A stretch of DNA of 64,000 nt from NCBI GenBank assembly GCA_965219565.1, contig OZ244780.1, positions 2,356,001-2,420,000 on the forward strand, given 5' to 3'. Made by a program: the position numbers and the translations under genes. Positions 15,722 to 25,221 of the stretch are shown here, piece after piece (the stretch's first letter is position 1; each line of letters opens with the position of its first letter). The DNA is from DAOUJI01 sp965219565. GTDB lineage: Bacteria; Chloroflexota; Dehalococcoidia; Lucifugimonadales; JAGWBF01. The notes below the pieces were generated by a model that had not been told where the DNA came from, made no database searches, and was given only the letters and a program-made list of their open reading frames with translations.

Positions 15722-18700
15722 CTAATTATACCACAGGGCGCGGTAGACCTTGACCCCAGGATTCTCGTACCAGACCTCTGTCAGGCCCTCCTCTTCGAAA
15801 CGGGCAAACTTCTCCAGGCCCGCCTCCGGATAGTAGACCTCCTCCAGCTGGCCAACGACGATGTACTCGACCTCGTACTGCTCCATGAGTTCCAAGGCCC
15901 GGCGACTGTTGGTAGTGGTGTATATCTCGTCGACGTGGGACACCCGTTGCAGCACGGTCTCCCGGTATTCCATCCTCTGCTGCTCCTGGTGCCATCCCCA
16001 TCCCACGACGGCCGGAAGCCCCGTGTATATGGAGAAGCGCGCGCCCCAACGGTACTGGGGAGTCCACGCCTCCAAAATCACCGGAGAGCCTTGAATTCTG
16101 TCCTGGAGTTCCCGGATGGCCTGATAGTCCCAGTCCAGGACCAGCAGTTGGTCTTGGTCCCAGTGCATGGCCTTTTCCATGTACGCCGCCCCATCCAGAG
16201 TCCTGTCCTCCGTGAGGAAACGGTCTCCTATGCGGTGCCACGTGCCCAGGACCGGATATATCATGCTGGAGGCAAGCAGGAACAGGACGGCGCCCGCCCA
16301 TATTGCCCTCCAACGCAACAGCGATTTCAGGTTGCGGAGGCTCAACCCGGATCGGGTCGCAAGCCTCCACAGCAGGAAAGCCGAGGCCATCGCCAGCAGC
16401 GTCCAGACGGCCAGGTAATGCTTGAACAGGGTGTTCATGCGCCCGATGTCGTCCTGCACCCTGACAAACTCGACTCCGAAGGCCACCAGCAACGCCAGCA
16501 AGGCCATCCCCAACGGAAAGACGATGTAGGGAGCGGTCTCACGGCCGCCGCAGAGAATTCTCCCTATGCTCCACAACAACGCTGCCAAGAACAGAACGAT
16601 GACCGCCGCCACCCAGAATCCAGTTACGGCTGTATAGACGAAAAGCAGCAACGTAACGCCGCACCCCAAGACCAGCCAGGGGCCTGTGCCAGACCTCTCC
16701 CCGCCACTCTCAGACGGCCCGCCGGCTGCTGCTCCTACTGAGGTGTGAGACCGCCTACTGAGTAAGCCCCTTACATACATCGTTGCAGGGGTCCAGGCGG
16801 CGGACACCAAAGAGCTGCCCAATATAAACAGGAAAAGCCCATGTATTCCCAGGAAATTGAGCAGGGGTGTCTGCCACTTGGCCGCCACTATTCCTGTTGG
16901 GAAGGGATGGTAGTTGTTGTGGAATGGCAGGAAGGCTAATACGCTTAACAACCCCACTGCCGCCGCCGCTCCTACGAACACCCCCGCCCGCTCCGACACA
17001 CGGCCCTGCCGCAGGTATGCGCCGACCGCAATCGAGCCCACGGAAAGGAGTAGGAAGGTCGGGTAGTCCCATGTGTTGATGGCCCACAAGGCTCCAACCG
17101 AAACCGCTAGAACGACGGCCGCGGGCAGCAGACGCCTCACAGCTCCGTCCCTGATGCCCAGCAGAAGATTGAACGCCAAAGCGACGGCCAATAGTGTGAA
17201 GGGTATGGCTATCATGTGGGCGTGCAAGTCGGCGAACAGGAAGCTAAAGAAGGGAAACTCGGTGATGTGTGGGCTTATGTCAACCCAATTGCCAAACTTC
17301 TCAGGTATCCAGAAGGTCAGGGCCGACGGACTCACGTCGTCCAGCACGGGTATCATCCGGCTGCTGTACCAGAAGTCTGCCAGGAAAGTCAGCGTCGGAT
17401 AGGGAGCGCCGTGGAAGATGGTGTTCCAACCTCCCTTGACAACCTGGGCAATGACGCCCAGGTTGCCTATTAAGGCAACGAAAGCCGCCGCCAAAACCCC
17501 GGCTCCCACCCCGTGCCACGGCACACGTCGCCGCCAACCGCCCCGCCAGGACTCTGCGGTTGCGGAGGGAAGCTCACCGACAGGCGGTGGAGAGGTTGGG
17601 CCTGCGGAGGACGCTGCTGCGCGTTTGAAACCGGTGGCCAGGTTGAAAACTATGGAGTACGCTCCGGTGATGGTCAGCGCGAACAGCAGGGGCGTGGCCA
17701 AGTTGTAGGCCACCGATGGGACAATCCCCGTGGCCTTCACCAGCGTCGCGACGATGAACTGACCCCAGTAGTAGTAGTTCAAGTATCCGCCCGCGAACCA
17801 GGGGTCATATGGAGGCATCACACTGGACCTTAGGACTGCGTTAAGGTACGCAAAGTCCATGGGCTTCTCACCGCCCCTGTACAAGTGCCACAGGTCGGGG
17901 TTGGCCCACCTGATCGCTACGAAGGAGAGGAACGCGACGATAAACAGCGCCTCTCCTATCGCCAGCAGACGCCAGTGGCTGACTATGAAGTCCTTGAAGT
18001 CCCGCCACCGAAACGCCAACGTCAGACCTGACAACGCCGCCACTACAAGCAGCCCAATAAGAACCGAGTAGCGGGAGAAGTGCACCCACTCCAGGCTAGC
18101 CAACAACCACGCCACGTAGGCCACTCCCAGGATTCCCACAGCTCGGGCCAGGACTACACCTCTGTCAGGAAGCCACTTGAAGATGAACACGGATAGAGGC
18201 AGAGCCGCTATGTATATGACTTCCACCAGCAGCAGCCACGCCAGGACAGGGACCGCGTTTGTCCAGCTGTCCCGCTTGATGATCTCGGACCAAGTTCCAC
18301 CTTCTCGTTGAGTGGCTTTGTCTCCCTCGTCAAGATGAAGAGGCGGTGTCCGCTCTTCCGGCAAAAGTATGCTTTGGTCCAAACCGCCCAGCAGTAAGTC
18401 GAAAACCCGGTCGCTGGAATATCCTCCGACGTTCCGGAACATGAGGACTCTAGGATGGTCGTAGTTGATTACGTTTTCGTCAGCATAGCCCAGGTTGAAG
18501 GTAACCGGCGCCGGAGGCGACTCCTTGATTAGCTTAGGCTCGGGCAAACCCGCTCGCCCAAAGGGATCGTCCACGAAAGCTAATCCGAAAAGGTTGGGAT
18601 GGGAGCTAAACTCCATCGTCAGCTCGTACCCCAACTCACCGGAAAACAGCAGCCGGTAATAGTGGGAACTCAGCGGATATCGCTGGGGCAGACGCGCTAC

Positions 18701-20344
18701 GCTGCCATAGGTCCGGTTGCTGTAAAAGACCAGCCAGTCTCCCTTTGAGAGCATTTCCGCCATCGATTCCATCTTGGAGGTCGAGTCAGGCTCATAGATG
18801 GGTATCTGATTGCCGTGCACCCTGTAGCTGTACAGGTTGGGAATGCCTTCGTCCCAGTGGTTGTCAGTGACTATGTTGGTGTCGCGGGAAAGGTTCTCGT
18901 GAATCCACTCCGACGCCTGGACAGCGGGATGAGGAGAGGCATAGACCCGGCTGAAGGAAAGGGCAAAAACCGCGGTCGCAACCACTACGAATACGGTCAC
19001 AGCCAGCACAGCTTGCGGCGCATACCTGACCGCCGGCGCCAACCACCTCCGGAGCCAGCTCCCTGCATACCACCCAGCCTCGCGCAGCCTGCGCGCCTGG
19101 TCCGCCAGGTCGACCAGCATCCCCGCTCCCAGCAGCACCATAAAGGGCATAATAGGAAAGATGTACCTGAGGAACTTGGTCTCGAAGAAGCCCAGCAGGA
19201 TGAAGTTGGGAACTGCCCAGGCCAGCAGCATCGCGGCGCCTATGTTCATCCGCCCGTCGCGCACCGCCCCAACAATCTCCCTGACGAGCCAATAGGCCAC
19301 TCCGCCCCAAGCGGCTATTCCCAGCGGTAACCCGAATCCCCATATCGTCGTCTGCCGCAGCTCATAGAGGAAGGCCGGAGCTCCCACATACTGCACCGTG
19401 AACGGGACTATCCCCGCCGTCCTCGCCACGTTGTCGGCCTGGTACTTGATGTCGGCCACGAACGTGACCATATCCAGCAAGGCGTAGGGAGTCGTAATGA
19501 AGAACACGACCACCGACACGGCGGCGGCGGACACGATGTGGACGACCACCTGAGTCTGCTTGGCCGGAGAAGGAGTCTCCCACGTCCCGTCCTTGTTGGT
19601 GGCAAGGATAAACCCATAGCCCATCAGCAGCGGCAGGGCCAGGGGAAGGGACGAGACTTTCATGGCGAAAGTAAGGCCCACAAAAACTCCCAGCAGAAGG
19701 GAATCCCGGAGCCGCCTATGCTCCACCGCTCGTAGCATGGCCCATAACGAGGCCGCGACAAAGAAGACCAGGAACGGCTCCGGCCGGTAGAAGTGGCTGT
19801 GCTGGATGCTGACCACGGTCAGCGCCGCCAGCGCCGCTCCCAGCAGTCCGGCCCTGCGGTCGAAGATTCGCTTGCCCAGCAAGTAAATCAAGAACACCGT
19901 GCCCACGTCCGCCACAACGGCAAGGGAACGCCCGATGTATGCCATACTCAACAGAGAGCCCAGATCGGTGAATGGCTCGAATATCCCCCTGATGAGCACG
20001 ACTGCGTATATCAGAAGGGAGCCCAATGGGAACCAGTGGGGGTTCAGCGGGCTTTCGGCGGGGTCCAGGGCCGTGGGCAGGCTCGGCAGCCCTGGCTGGG
20101 TCTCAGGGAACGGCCGGTTGCACTCCACGTATCCAGGGGAGTCAGTGAGCGTCCGGAACATGCAGTCAGCACGCATGTAGAGGGAGCGCTCGTCGGGATG
20201 GAAGCCGTACCCGTCATCCCAGCCTATTCCGTACAGGCGCAACCCCAGCGCCACAGCAAGGATGAGGGGAAGCAGCAGAGCCGGGGCAAACCGGCTGTAT
20301 GTCTGGACCGACCCCGGCAGGGACGGCAATTTCAGTTGAGGCAA
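15722..20344 (-). CDS. Giant membrane protein: GT39/PMT-like glycosyltransferase half fused to DUF2298 (Chlor_Arch_YYY) half
   Basis: A 1540-residue polytopic membrane protein. The N-terminal half (about 1-500) resembles the GT39/ArnT/PMT superfamily: one membrane helix, then GWDDGYGFHPDER with the acidic motif expected for polyprenyl-phosphate-sugar transfer, followed by about ten hydrophobic segments. A soluble stretch follows (about 500-680, with DNHWDEGIPN and the NVGGYSSDRVFDLL region). The C-terminal half (about 700-1540) is DUF2298, named for its triple tyrosine, here Tyr857-859 in GGYLNYYYWGQ. A probable role is cell-surface glycan or lipid glycosylation; this is inference. The start is TTG, as no in-frame ATG precedes the first helix. 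It is transcribed alone or with the esterase downstream. Confidence 0.85.
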   Translation of the reverse strand: MPQLKLPSLPGSVQTYSRFAPALLLPLILAVALGLRLYGIGWDDGYGFHPDERSLYMRADCMFRTLTDSPGYVECNRPFPETQPGLPSLPTALDPAESPLNPHWFPLGSLLIYAVVLIRGIFEPFTDLGSLLSMAYIGRSLAVVADVGTVFLIYLLGKRIFDRRAGLLGAALAALTVVSIQHSHFYRPEPFLVFFVAASLWAMLRAVEHRRLRDSLLLGVFVGLTFAMKVSSLPLALPLLMGYGFILATNKDGTWETPSPAKQTQVVVHIVSAAAVSVVVFFITTPYALLDMVTFVADIKYQADNVARTAGIVPFTVQYVGAPAFLYELRQTTIWGFGLPLGIAAWGGVAYWLVREIVGAVRDGRMNIGAAMLLAWAVPNFILLGFFETKFLRYIFPIMPFMVLLGAGMLVDLADQARRLREAGWYAGSWLRRWLAPAVRYAPQAVLAVTVFVVVATAVFALSFSRVYASPHPAVQASEWIHENLSRDTNIVTDNHWDEGIPNLYSYRVHGNQIPIYEPDSTSKMESMAEMLSKGDWLVFYSNRTYGSVARLPQRYPLSSHYYRLLFSGELGYELTMEFSSHPNLFGLAFVDDPFGRAGLPEPKLIKESPPAPVTFNLGYADENVINYDHPRVLMFRNVGGYSSDRVFDLLLGGLDQSILLPEERTPPLHLDEGDKATQREGGTWSEIIKRDSWTNAVPVLAWLLLVEVIYIAALPLSVFIFKWLPDRGVVLARAVGILGVAYVAWLLASLEWVHFSRYSVLIGLLVVAALSGLTLAFRWRDFKDFIVSHWRLLAIGEALFIVAFLSFVAIRWANPDLWHLYRGGEKPMDFAYLNAVLRSSVMPPYDPWFAGGYLNYYYWGQFIVATLVKATGIVPSVAYNLATPLLFALTITGAYSIVFNLATGFKRAAASSAGPTSPPPVGELPSATAESWRGGWRRRVPWHGVGAGVLAAAFVALIGNLGVIAQVVKGGWNTIFHGAPYPTLTFLADFWYSSRMIPVLDDVSPSALTFWIPEKFGNWVDISPHITEFPFFSFLFADLHAHMIAIPFTLLAVALAFNLLLGIRDGAVRRLLPAAVVLAVSVGALWAINTWDYPTFLLLSVGSIAVGAYLRQGRVSERAGVFVGAAAAVGLLSVLAFLPFHNNYHPFPTGIVAAKWQTPLLNFLGIHGLFLFILGSSLVSAAWTPATMYVRGLLSRRSHTSVGAAAGGPSESGGERSGTGPWLVLGCGVTLLLFVYTAVTGFWVAAVIVLFLAALLWSIGRILCGGRETAPYIVFPLGMALLALLVAFGVEFVRVQDDIGRMNTLFKHYLAVWTLLAMASAFLLWRLATRSGLSLRNLKSLLRWRAIWAGAVLFLLASSMIYPVLGTWHRIGDRFLTEDRTLDGAAYMEKAMHWDQDQLLVLDWDYQAIRELQDRIQGSPVILEAWTPQYRWGARFSIYTGLPAVVGWGWHQEQQRMEYRETVLQRVSHVDEIYTTTNSRRALELMEQYEVEYIVVGQLEEVYYPEAGLEKFARFEEEGLTEVWYENPGVKVYRALWYN

Positions 20345-20504
20345 TTTAAGCCATATTCAAGCTATACCGATTTCGGCTGTTCCTCGGGTTCTTCGTGCGC
20401 CGATATTCTAGCAACCTACTCTTACGACGGTAAACCTGTGCGGGATTCCCACCCAAAAGAATCGCTAACACAAGAGGAGACGCATGAAAGGATGTCCGAA
20501 AAGT

Positions 20505-20607
20505 CCCCTCTCCCCATCGCGGGAGAGGGTTAGGGTGAGGGGGCAACGATTCCAGTCAACGAGAACGTCACCCTCACCTCAATCTTCTCCCGTCAAAGGA
20601 GATGGAG
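20505..20607. repeat. Two REP-like palindromic units, CTCTCCC...GGGAGAGGGTTAGGGTGAGGG family
   Basis: Unit one (20505-20543) is CCCCTCTCCCC, a short loop, then GGGAGAGGGTTAGGGTGAGGG. Unit two (20569-20607) is an inverted, diverged copy beginning CACCCTCACCTCAATCTTC. Related copies are at 33077-33118, 40315-40380, 46684-46732 and, more decayed, 57392-57436. Confidence 0.7.
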
Positions 20608-20624
20608 ACCTCGTAGACAACAAG

Positions 20625-20650
20625 AAAGGGGAGGCATATGCCTCCCCTTT
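20625..20650 (-). terminator. Bidirectional intrinsic terminator after the glycolytic operon
   Basis: A perfect 26-base palindrome (AAAGGGGAGGCAT and its complement) lies 21 bases after the gapA stop. On the minus strand it is followed by TCTTGTTG and on the + strand by a further T; the flanking TAGACAA/TTGTCTA extends the stem. Confidence 0.8.
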
Positions 20651-20671
20651 TGTCTATGCCGTGACGGACCT

Positions 20672-21685
20672 CTAGAGGCCCTTATCGGTCATGAAGGAGC
20701 AGAGGTCGGCTGTCCGGCAGGAGTAGCCCCACTCGTTGTCGTACCAACCGAGGACCTTCACCATTCGTTTTTCCATGACCATCGTGGACAGGGAATCGAG
20801 AATGCAGCTGTGTGGGTTGCCCTTGAAGTCAGTGGAGACCAGAGGCTCCTCGCTGAATTCCAGAATCCCCTTGAGCTTGCCTTCCGAGGCGCCCTTGAAG
20901 GCCGCGTTGACCTCTTCCACGCTGACGTCCTTTGCAACCGTAGCGGTGAAGTCGGTGAGGGAGACGGTGGCCGTAGGGACACGGAGGGCCATGCCGTGCA
21001 GCTTGCCGTTCAGCTCCGGTATGACGCTGCCCACCGCCCTGGCGGCGCCGGTGCTGGTGGGAATGATGTTCATAGCCGCCGCCCTGGCACGCCTGAGGTC
21101 CTCGTGGACCTGGTCCAGAATCTTCTGGTCGTTGGTGTAAGCGTGCACCGTGGACATCAGTCCGTGCTCGACTCCAAAGCTCTCGTTGAGCACAGCCACC
21201 ATCGGCGCAAAGCAGTTGGTGGTGCAGGACGCGTTGGACACAATCTTGTGCGCCGCCGGGTCGTACTTGCCGTCGTTCACTCCCAGCACGAGGGTGATGT
21301 CCTCGCCCCGGGCCGGAGCGGAGATGACCACCTTCTTGGCGCCCCCCTCCAGGTGGCCCACGGCCTGGTCGGCGTTGGTGAAGAACCCGGTGGACTCCAC
21401 TACAAGCTCGGCCCCCACCTCGGACCAGGGAATCTTCGCCGGATCCCTCTCTTGGAAGACCGTGATGGGCTTGCCGTCCACAGCAAGGCTGCCGTCTACC
21501 GGCTCCACCGTGCCTGGATAGACGCCATAGCTCGTGTCGTATTTGAACAGATGGGCGTTGGTCCGGGCGTCGGCCAAGTCATTGACCGCCGCCACTTCCA
21601 GCTTGTCCGGGTATCGTTCCATGATCGCCCGCGTCACCTGGCGCCCTATTCGTCCGAATCCATTGATGCCTATCCGGGTGGCCAT
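20672..21685 (-). CDS. gap: Glyceraldehyde-3-phosphate dehydrogenase, type I
   Basis: Cytoplasmic glycolytic enzyme of 337 residues, converting glyceraldehyde-3-phosphate, phosphate and NAD to 1,3-bisphosphoglycerate. The NAD-binding INGFGRIGR opens the protein; the active-site SNASCTTN gives Cys154, paired with His181 (STVHAYTND), the standard 27-residue spacing. NDLAD after strand 2 indicates NAD rather than NADP. WYDNEWGYSCR near the end is the usual C-terminal signature. GGAGGTG sits 7 bases before ATG 21685, better placed than for the in-frame GTG one codon earlier. Last gene of an operon with enolase, followed by a strong terminator. Confidence 0.97.
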   Translation of the reverse strand: MATRIGINGFGRIGRQVTRAIMERYPDKLEVAAVNDLADARTNAHLFKYDTSYGVYPGTVEPVDGSLAVDGKPITVFQERDPAKIPWSEVGAELVVESTGFFTNADQAVGHLEGGAKKVVISAPARGEDITLVLGVNDGKYDPAAHKIVSNASCTTNCFAPMVAVLNESFGVEHGLMSTVHAYTNDQKILDQVHEDLRRARAAAMNIIPTSTGAARAVGSVIPELNGKLHGMALRVPTATVSLTDFTATVAKDVSVEEVNAAFKGASEGKLKGILEFSEEPLVSTDFKGNPHSCILDSLSTMVMEKRMVKVLGWYDNEWGYSCRTADLCSFMTDKGL

Positions 21686-21728
21686 CACAACACCTCCAGA
21701 GGATTATTGGTCCGTTTCTCCTGACATT

Positions 21729-23027
21729 CTACCTGAGACTCATGCTAACGTGTTTGAAAGCGTCGACCCCGGCATACCTGGCCGAGCTTCCAAGCTCCTG
21801 CTCTATTCTTAACAGCCGGTTGTACTTCGCCAGCCGCTCGGAGCGGCAGGGGGCCCCCGACTTTATCTGCCCTGCGTCCCACGCCACTGCCAAGTCGGCT
21901 ATTGTGCTGTCCTCAGTCTCTCCCGAACGGTGGCTTATGACGTTGGCCCATCCGGCTTCCTTGGTAAGTTCCACCGCCTCCAACGTCTCGGTGAGGCTTC
22001 CTATCTGGTTGACCTTTATGAGCACAGCGTTGCTGGCGCGGGACTCCACGCCTCTACGGATGCGTTGCGAGTTGGTGGTGTAGAGGTCGTCACCCACCAA
22101 CTGAACCCGGTCGCCAATGCGGGCTGACAGCGACTGCCAGCCTTCCCAGTCATCCTCGGAAAGCCCGTCCTCGATGCTCAGGATAGGGTACTTTTCGGTC
22201 CAATCCGAGAAGTATGACACAAATTCTGCGGCGGTCAGGCTGGCCCCTTCTCGTTCAAGAGTGTAGACGCCCTCGGAATACAGTTCAGTGGCAGCCACGT
22301 CCAGCATGATCCAGCAGTCCTGGCCTGGCTTGTACCCAGCCTTGGAAATGGCCTCCAGCACCAGGTCGACCGCCTCGGCATTGGATGACAACGACGGGGC
22401 GAAACCTCCTTCGTCTCCCACATTGGTGCTCAGGTCCAGACCGGCTAGAATCCTGCCCAACGCCTGGTAAATCTCGGCACCGGCCCTCATGGCCTCCTGG
22501 AATGTGTCAACCCCCACCGGCGCCGCCATGAACTCCTGGATGTCGGTGGAGTTGCGGGCGTGCCTGCCTCCGTTGAGTATGTTGAACATGGGAACGGGCA
22601 GAGAATAGCTGCCCCTATCGGCCAGGCAGCGATACAGGGGCGCCCGTCTGGAGGATGAAACGGCGTGGGCGACAGCCATGGACACTGCCAGGATGGCATT
22701 GGCGCCCAGGTTGGACTTGTCGGGCGTCCCGTCCAATTCCAGAAGCCGCCTATCCACAGTGCTCTGGTCGAAAGGTGGGCTGCCCTTCAGAGCCGGGGCT
22801 ATCACGCTCTCGATGTTGTTTACGGCCTTGAGGACGCCCTTCCCGTTGTATCGTGACTGGTCCCCGTCCCGTAGCTCCAAGGCTTCGTAAGCGCCGGTTG
22901 ACGCGCCTGAAGGGACCATAGCCAAGCCGATGGACCCGTCAGACAGAAGGACTTCAGCCTCGACGGTGGGATTTCCGCGCGAGTCCAGGACCTCGCGCGC
23001 CCTCACTTCAGTTATGGCAGCCGCCAC
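21729..23027 (-). CDS. eno: Enolase
   Basis: Converts 2-phosphoglycerate to phosphoenolpyruvate; 432 residues, a normal length. Visible family hallmarks are REVLDSRGNPTVE at the N-terminus, GASTGAYEALELRD, NVGDEGGFAPS, the magnesium-binding SIEDGLSEDDWEGW and GDDLYTTN, the catalytic Lys in LIKVNQIGS, and SHRSGETEDS. The start is GTG; a nearby ATG is out of frame. The gene sits 43 bases upstream of gap and 23 bases downstream of the TIGR00725 gene, giving a small lower-glycolysis operon. The order eno-gap without pgk or tpi is less common than gap-pgk-tpi. Confidence 0.97.
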   Translation of the reverse strand: MAAAITEVRAREVLDSRGNPTVEAEVLLSDGSIGLAMVPSGASTGAYEALELRDGDQSRYNGKGVLKAVNNIESVIAPALKGSPPFDQSTVDRRLLELDGTPDKSNLGANAILAVSMAVAHAVSSSRRAPLYRCLADRGSYSLPVPMFNILNGGRHARNSTDIQEFMAAPVGVDTFQEAMRAGAEIYQALGRILAGLDLSTNVGDEGGFAPSLSSNAEAVDLVLEAISKAGYKPGQDCWIMLDVAATELYSEGVYTLEREGASLTAAEFVSYFSDWTEKYPILSIEDGLSEDDWEGWQSLSARIGDRVQLVGDDLYTTNSQRIRRGVESRASNAVLIKVNQIGSLTETLEAVELTKEAGWANVISHRSGETEDSTIADLAVAWDAGQIKSGAPCRSERLAKYNRLLRIEQELGSSARYAGVDAFKHVSMSLR

Positions 23028-23050
23028 TCTTCACCATGCTTCAATAGGGG

Positions 23051-23530
23051 TTACCTGGAACTGCGTGCTTTGGCCGCCTCGACCGCCTTTTCCACCGCAT
23101 CGGCGGGCGTATCGGCGACTATGATTTGATCGTCAACTGTTCCGTCCCTGGATATGGTCCAGGTCCCTAGCCCCACCACCGGAACTCCGTTGCCCAGGGC
23201 GTGGCCAATCTCCGACAGGGTGCCGTACGCGCCTTCCATGGCAATCACGGCCCTGCCGGTGTTCACCACCACCGAGTTCCTGGCGTATCCCATGCCCGTG
23301 CATATGGAGATGTCCACCCACTGGTTCGCAGCATCAGGGTCGATGCCGGGCAAGATGCCTATCGTGGTCCCTCCAGCCGCCTTGGCCCCTCTGCAAACAG
23401 CTTCCATGACGCCAGACAACCCGCCGCAGGCCACGGAAACTCCACGGAGCGCAAGCTGCCGACCCACCTCATAGGAGAGTTCCTTGGTGGCGTCGGTGGC
23501 CTGACTTCCGCCTATCACAGAAATTATCAA
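23051..23530 (-). CDS. TIGR00725/LOG-like Rossmann-fold nucleotide-binding protein
   Basis: A 159-residue protein of the TIGR00725 family, distantly related to LOG lysine decarboxylase-like and DprA folds. It begins IISVIGGSQA, has CGGLSGVMEAVCRGAKAAGG, a GILPG turn, and GYARNSVVVNTGRAVIAMEGAYGTLSE, which corresponds to the PGGxGTxxE nucleotide-binding motif of LOG proteins. The biochemical role is unknown. TTG is the only reasonable start (TTGATAATTTC). As first gene of the eno-gap operon it may be a metabolic accessory, but that is guesswork. Confidence 0.82.
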   Translation of the reverse strand: MIISVIGGSQATDATKELSYEVGRQLALRGVSVACGGLSGVMEAVCRGAKAAGGTTIGILPGIDPDAANQWVDISICTGMGYARNSVVVNTGRAVIAMEGAYGTLSEIGHALGNGVPVVGLGTWTISRDGTVDDQIIVADTPADAVEKAVEAAKARSSR

Positions 23531-23673
23531 CAGCGCCCTCGTCTGTAAACGCCCAGCGCACAGGCGCTGGCTTACGTAAACCTGCGCCCGTTACAGGGCG
23601 CACCGCATTATAGCAAAATTATAGCGAAGGCCGGAGTTGGAGTTCTCAGCGCAATCAGAGACCAGCACCGGCG

Positions 23674-25212
23674 TTAGGGAAGGATGGCAGCGGTGGCGGC
23701 GTCCAGAGCCTCCACTATGGGGAATGGATAGACCCCCACAAATATTGAGCCTATGACCATCACCGCCAGCACTGCGATTATCAGCCTCGACGGCGAGCCG
23801 GTCCCCTGGTCCTCAAGCTCCACGCCCTCCTCGGGCGCGTCGAGGGAAGCCCCGGCGAGCGACGGAATGCCGTGGTCGTCGGCAGACTCAGAATCGGCGG
23901 CAGGCTGTATGTACATCTGGCGTATGACCATCAGGTAGTAATACAAGGATACGACGCTGTACACCACTGCTATAGACGCCAGCCAGAGTAGCCCCTCATT
24001 GGCGGCGGCGATGAATAGGTAGAACTTGGTGACAAAGCCCGCGAAGATGGGAAGCCCGGCGAGGGAGAACATGCCTATCGCTATGGAAGCCGCTATGAAC
24101 GGATGCCGGTCCGCCAACCCAGCAAAGTCGGCTATCTCTTCCTTGCCTGTCATGTTGAAGACGGCTATAACGCCCACAAACACGGCCATGTTGGTGAAGG
24201 CATAGCCGATCAGATGGAGCATGATGGCGTTGGAGGCCAGAGGAGACAACGCCGCCAGGCCTACGAGCAGGAACCCCACCTGCCCGATGCTGGAATAGGC
24301 CAGCAGACGCTTGATGTTCGTCTGTGGTATGGCCATCAGGTTTCCGACCGTCATTGTGACGACCGCAAGCACGGCGACAATGATTCTCCAGTCGTCTATG
24401 GCCGGTGCGAAGGCTTCCGCAAACAGGCGCAGAGCCAGGGCAAATGCCGCCGCCTTGGACCCCACGGCCAGGTAGGCCGTAACCGGCAGAGGCGCTCCCT
24501 CGTAAACGTCCGGGGCCCACATGTGGAAGGGAGCCGCAGCCACCTTGAATCCCAGCCCCACAAGCATCAGAGCGAGCCCTACCCAAAGCGCGGGGCTGAC
24601 CTGGGTTATTCCGGCTATGGACGCCGTAAGCTCGGCGGCAATGTCGTCATAGCGGGTGGCCGTGATGGAGCTGTACACCATGCTTAGCCCGAACAGCAGA
24701 ATCGCCGACGAGAAGGCTCCGATGATGATGTACTTCATTCCGGCTTCGTTGGACTTGGCGTTGTCCCGGGCATAGGAAACCAGGATATAGAAGCTGAAGC
24801 TCATCAGCTCCAGGGCGATGTAGGCGGTGAGAAGCTCCCGGGAAGCGGCCATGACGTTCATGGCCAGCACGGCGAAAAGTATGATCCCGTAAAACTCGCC
24901 AGGGTGCCTCAGACGTTTCCCGACGTAGTCCACCGAGGCCAGTATCACGAAGATGCCCATGACCATGAACAGGACCTTGAAGAACAGGGCATAGGCGTCC
25001 ACTGCGATGAGGCCACCGTACAAGGCCGCGTCCTCGCCCCACAGCAGCGGGACGGAAAGTCCCACAAGCCCCGCTAGACCGGCCACGCTCACCCAGGCCA
25101 GCAGCTTCTTGTGCCGGTCCGGTAGGAACAGGTCAACCGCGAATACCAGCAAGGCCAGACCGGCAAGCAGGAACTCCGGCAGAAGCAGATGGAGGTTTTC
25201 AGTCAGCGACAT
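23674..25212 (-). CDS. nuoN: NADH-quinone oxidoreductase subunit N
   Basis: Antiporter-like membrane subunit of complex I, 512 residues, with about 14 membrane helices. The proton-channel core is recognisable: a conserved Glu in helix 5 (TAYIALELMSFSFY), Lys in the discontinuous helix 7 region (GLGFKVAAAPFHMWAPDVYEGAP), and Lys in LLAYSSIGQVGFL-type helix 8. A roughly 40-residue acidic loop (ADSESADDHG to LEDQGTG) is inserted before the last helix, which is unusual. It is the last gene of the nuo operon, 9 bases after nuoM, and the operon's terminator is not obvious in the 140 bases that follow. Confidence 0.95.
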   Translation of the reverse strand: MSLTENLHLLLPEFLLAGLALLVFAVDLFLPDRHKKLLAWVSVAGLAGLVGLSVPLLWGEDAALYGGLIAVDAYALFFKVLFMVMGIFVILASVDYVGKRLRHPGEFYGIILFAVLAMNVMAASRELLTAYIALELMSFSFYILVSYARDNAKSNEAGMKYIIIGAFSSAILLFGLSMVYSSITATRYDDIAAELTASIAGITQVSPALWVGLALMLVGLGFKVAAAPFHMWAPDVYEGAPLPVTAYLAVGSKAAAFALALRLFAEAFAPAIDDWRIIVAVLAVVTMTVGNLMAIPQTNIKRLLAYSSIGQVGFLLVGLAALSPLASNAIMLHLIGYAFTNMAVFVGVIAVFNMTGKEEIADFAGLADRHPFIAASIAIGMFSLAGLPIFAGFVTKFYLFIAAANEGLLWLASIAVVYSVVSLYYYLMVIRQMYIQPAADSESADDHGIPSLAGASLDAPEEGVELEDQGTGSPSRLIIAVLAVMVIGSIFVGVYPFPIVEALDAATAAILP

Positions 25213-25221
25213 TGTTCCGGT

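Larger units (their letters stand above)
20345..20671. other. Intergenic region with repeats and a terminator, no gene
   Basis: This 327-base gap between two minus-strand genes holds two REP-like units (20505-20607) and the gapA terminator (20625-20650). The short frames across it translate only repeat sequence (PHPNPLPRWGEG type) and are not credible genes. The 160 bases nearest the 1540-residue protein are comparatively AT-rich and probably carry its promoter, but I see no clear -35/-10 pair. Confidence 0.6.

Noticed and set aside
15671..16741. A 356-codon + frame opposite the 1540-residue membrane protein
   Set aside because: Antisense shadow of a strongly recognised gene; low-complexity Gln/Arg-rich translation with no domains.
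20346..20546. A 66-codon minus-strand frame (PPHPNPLPRWGEG...)
   Set aside because: It is the translation of a REP-like repeat plus intergenic sequence; this string turns up repeatedly in false gene calls.
23534..23673. A GC-rich inverted repeat (GCGCCC...GGGCGC) upstream of nuoN's stop
   Set aside because: It is short with no T run and lies between the TIGR00725 gene start and the nuoN stop; I could not decide if it is a terminator of nuo.
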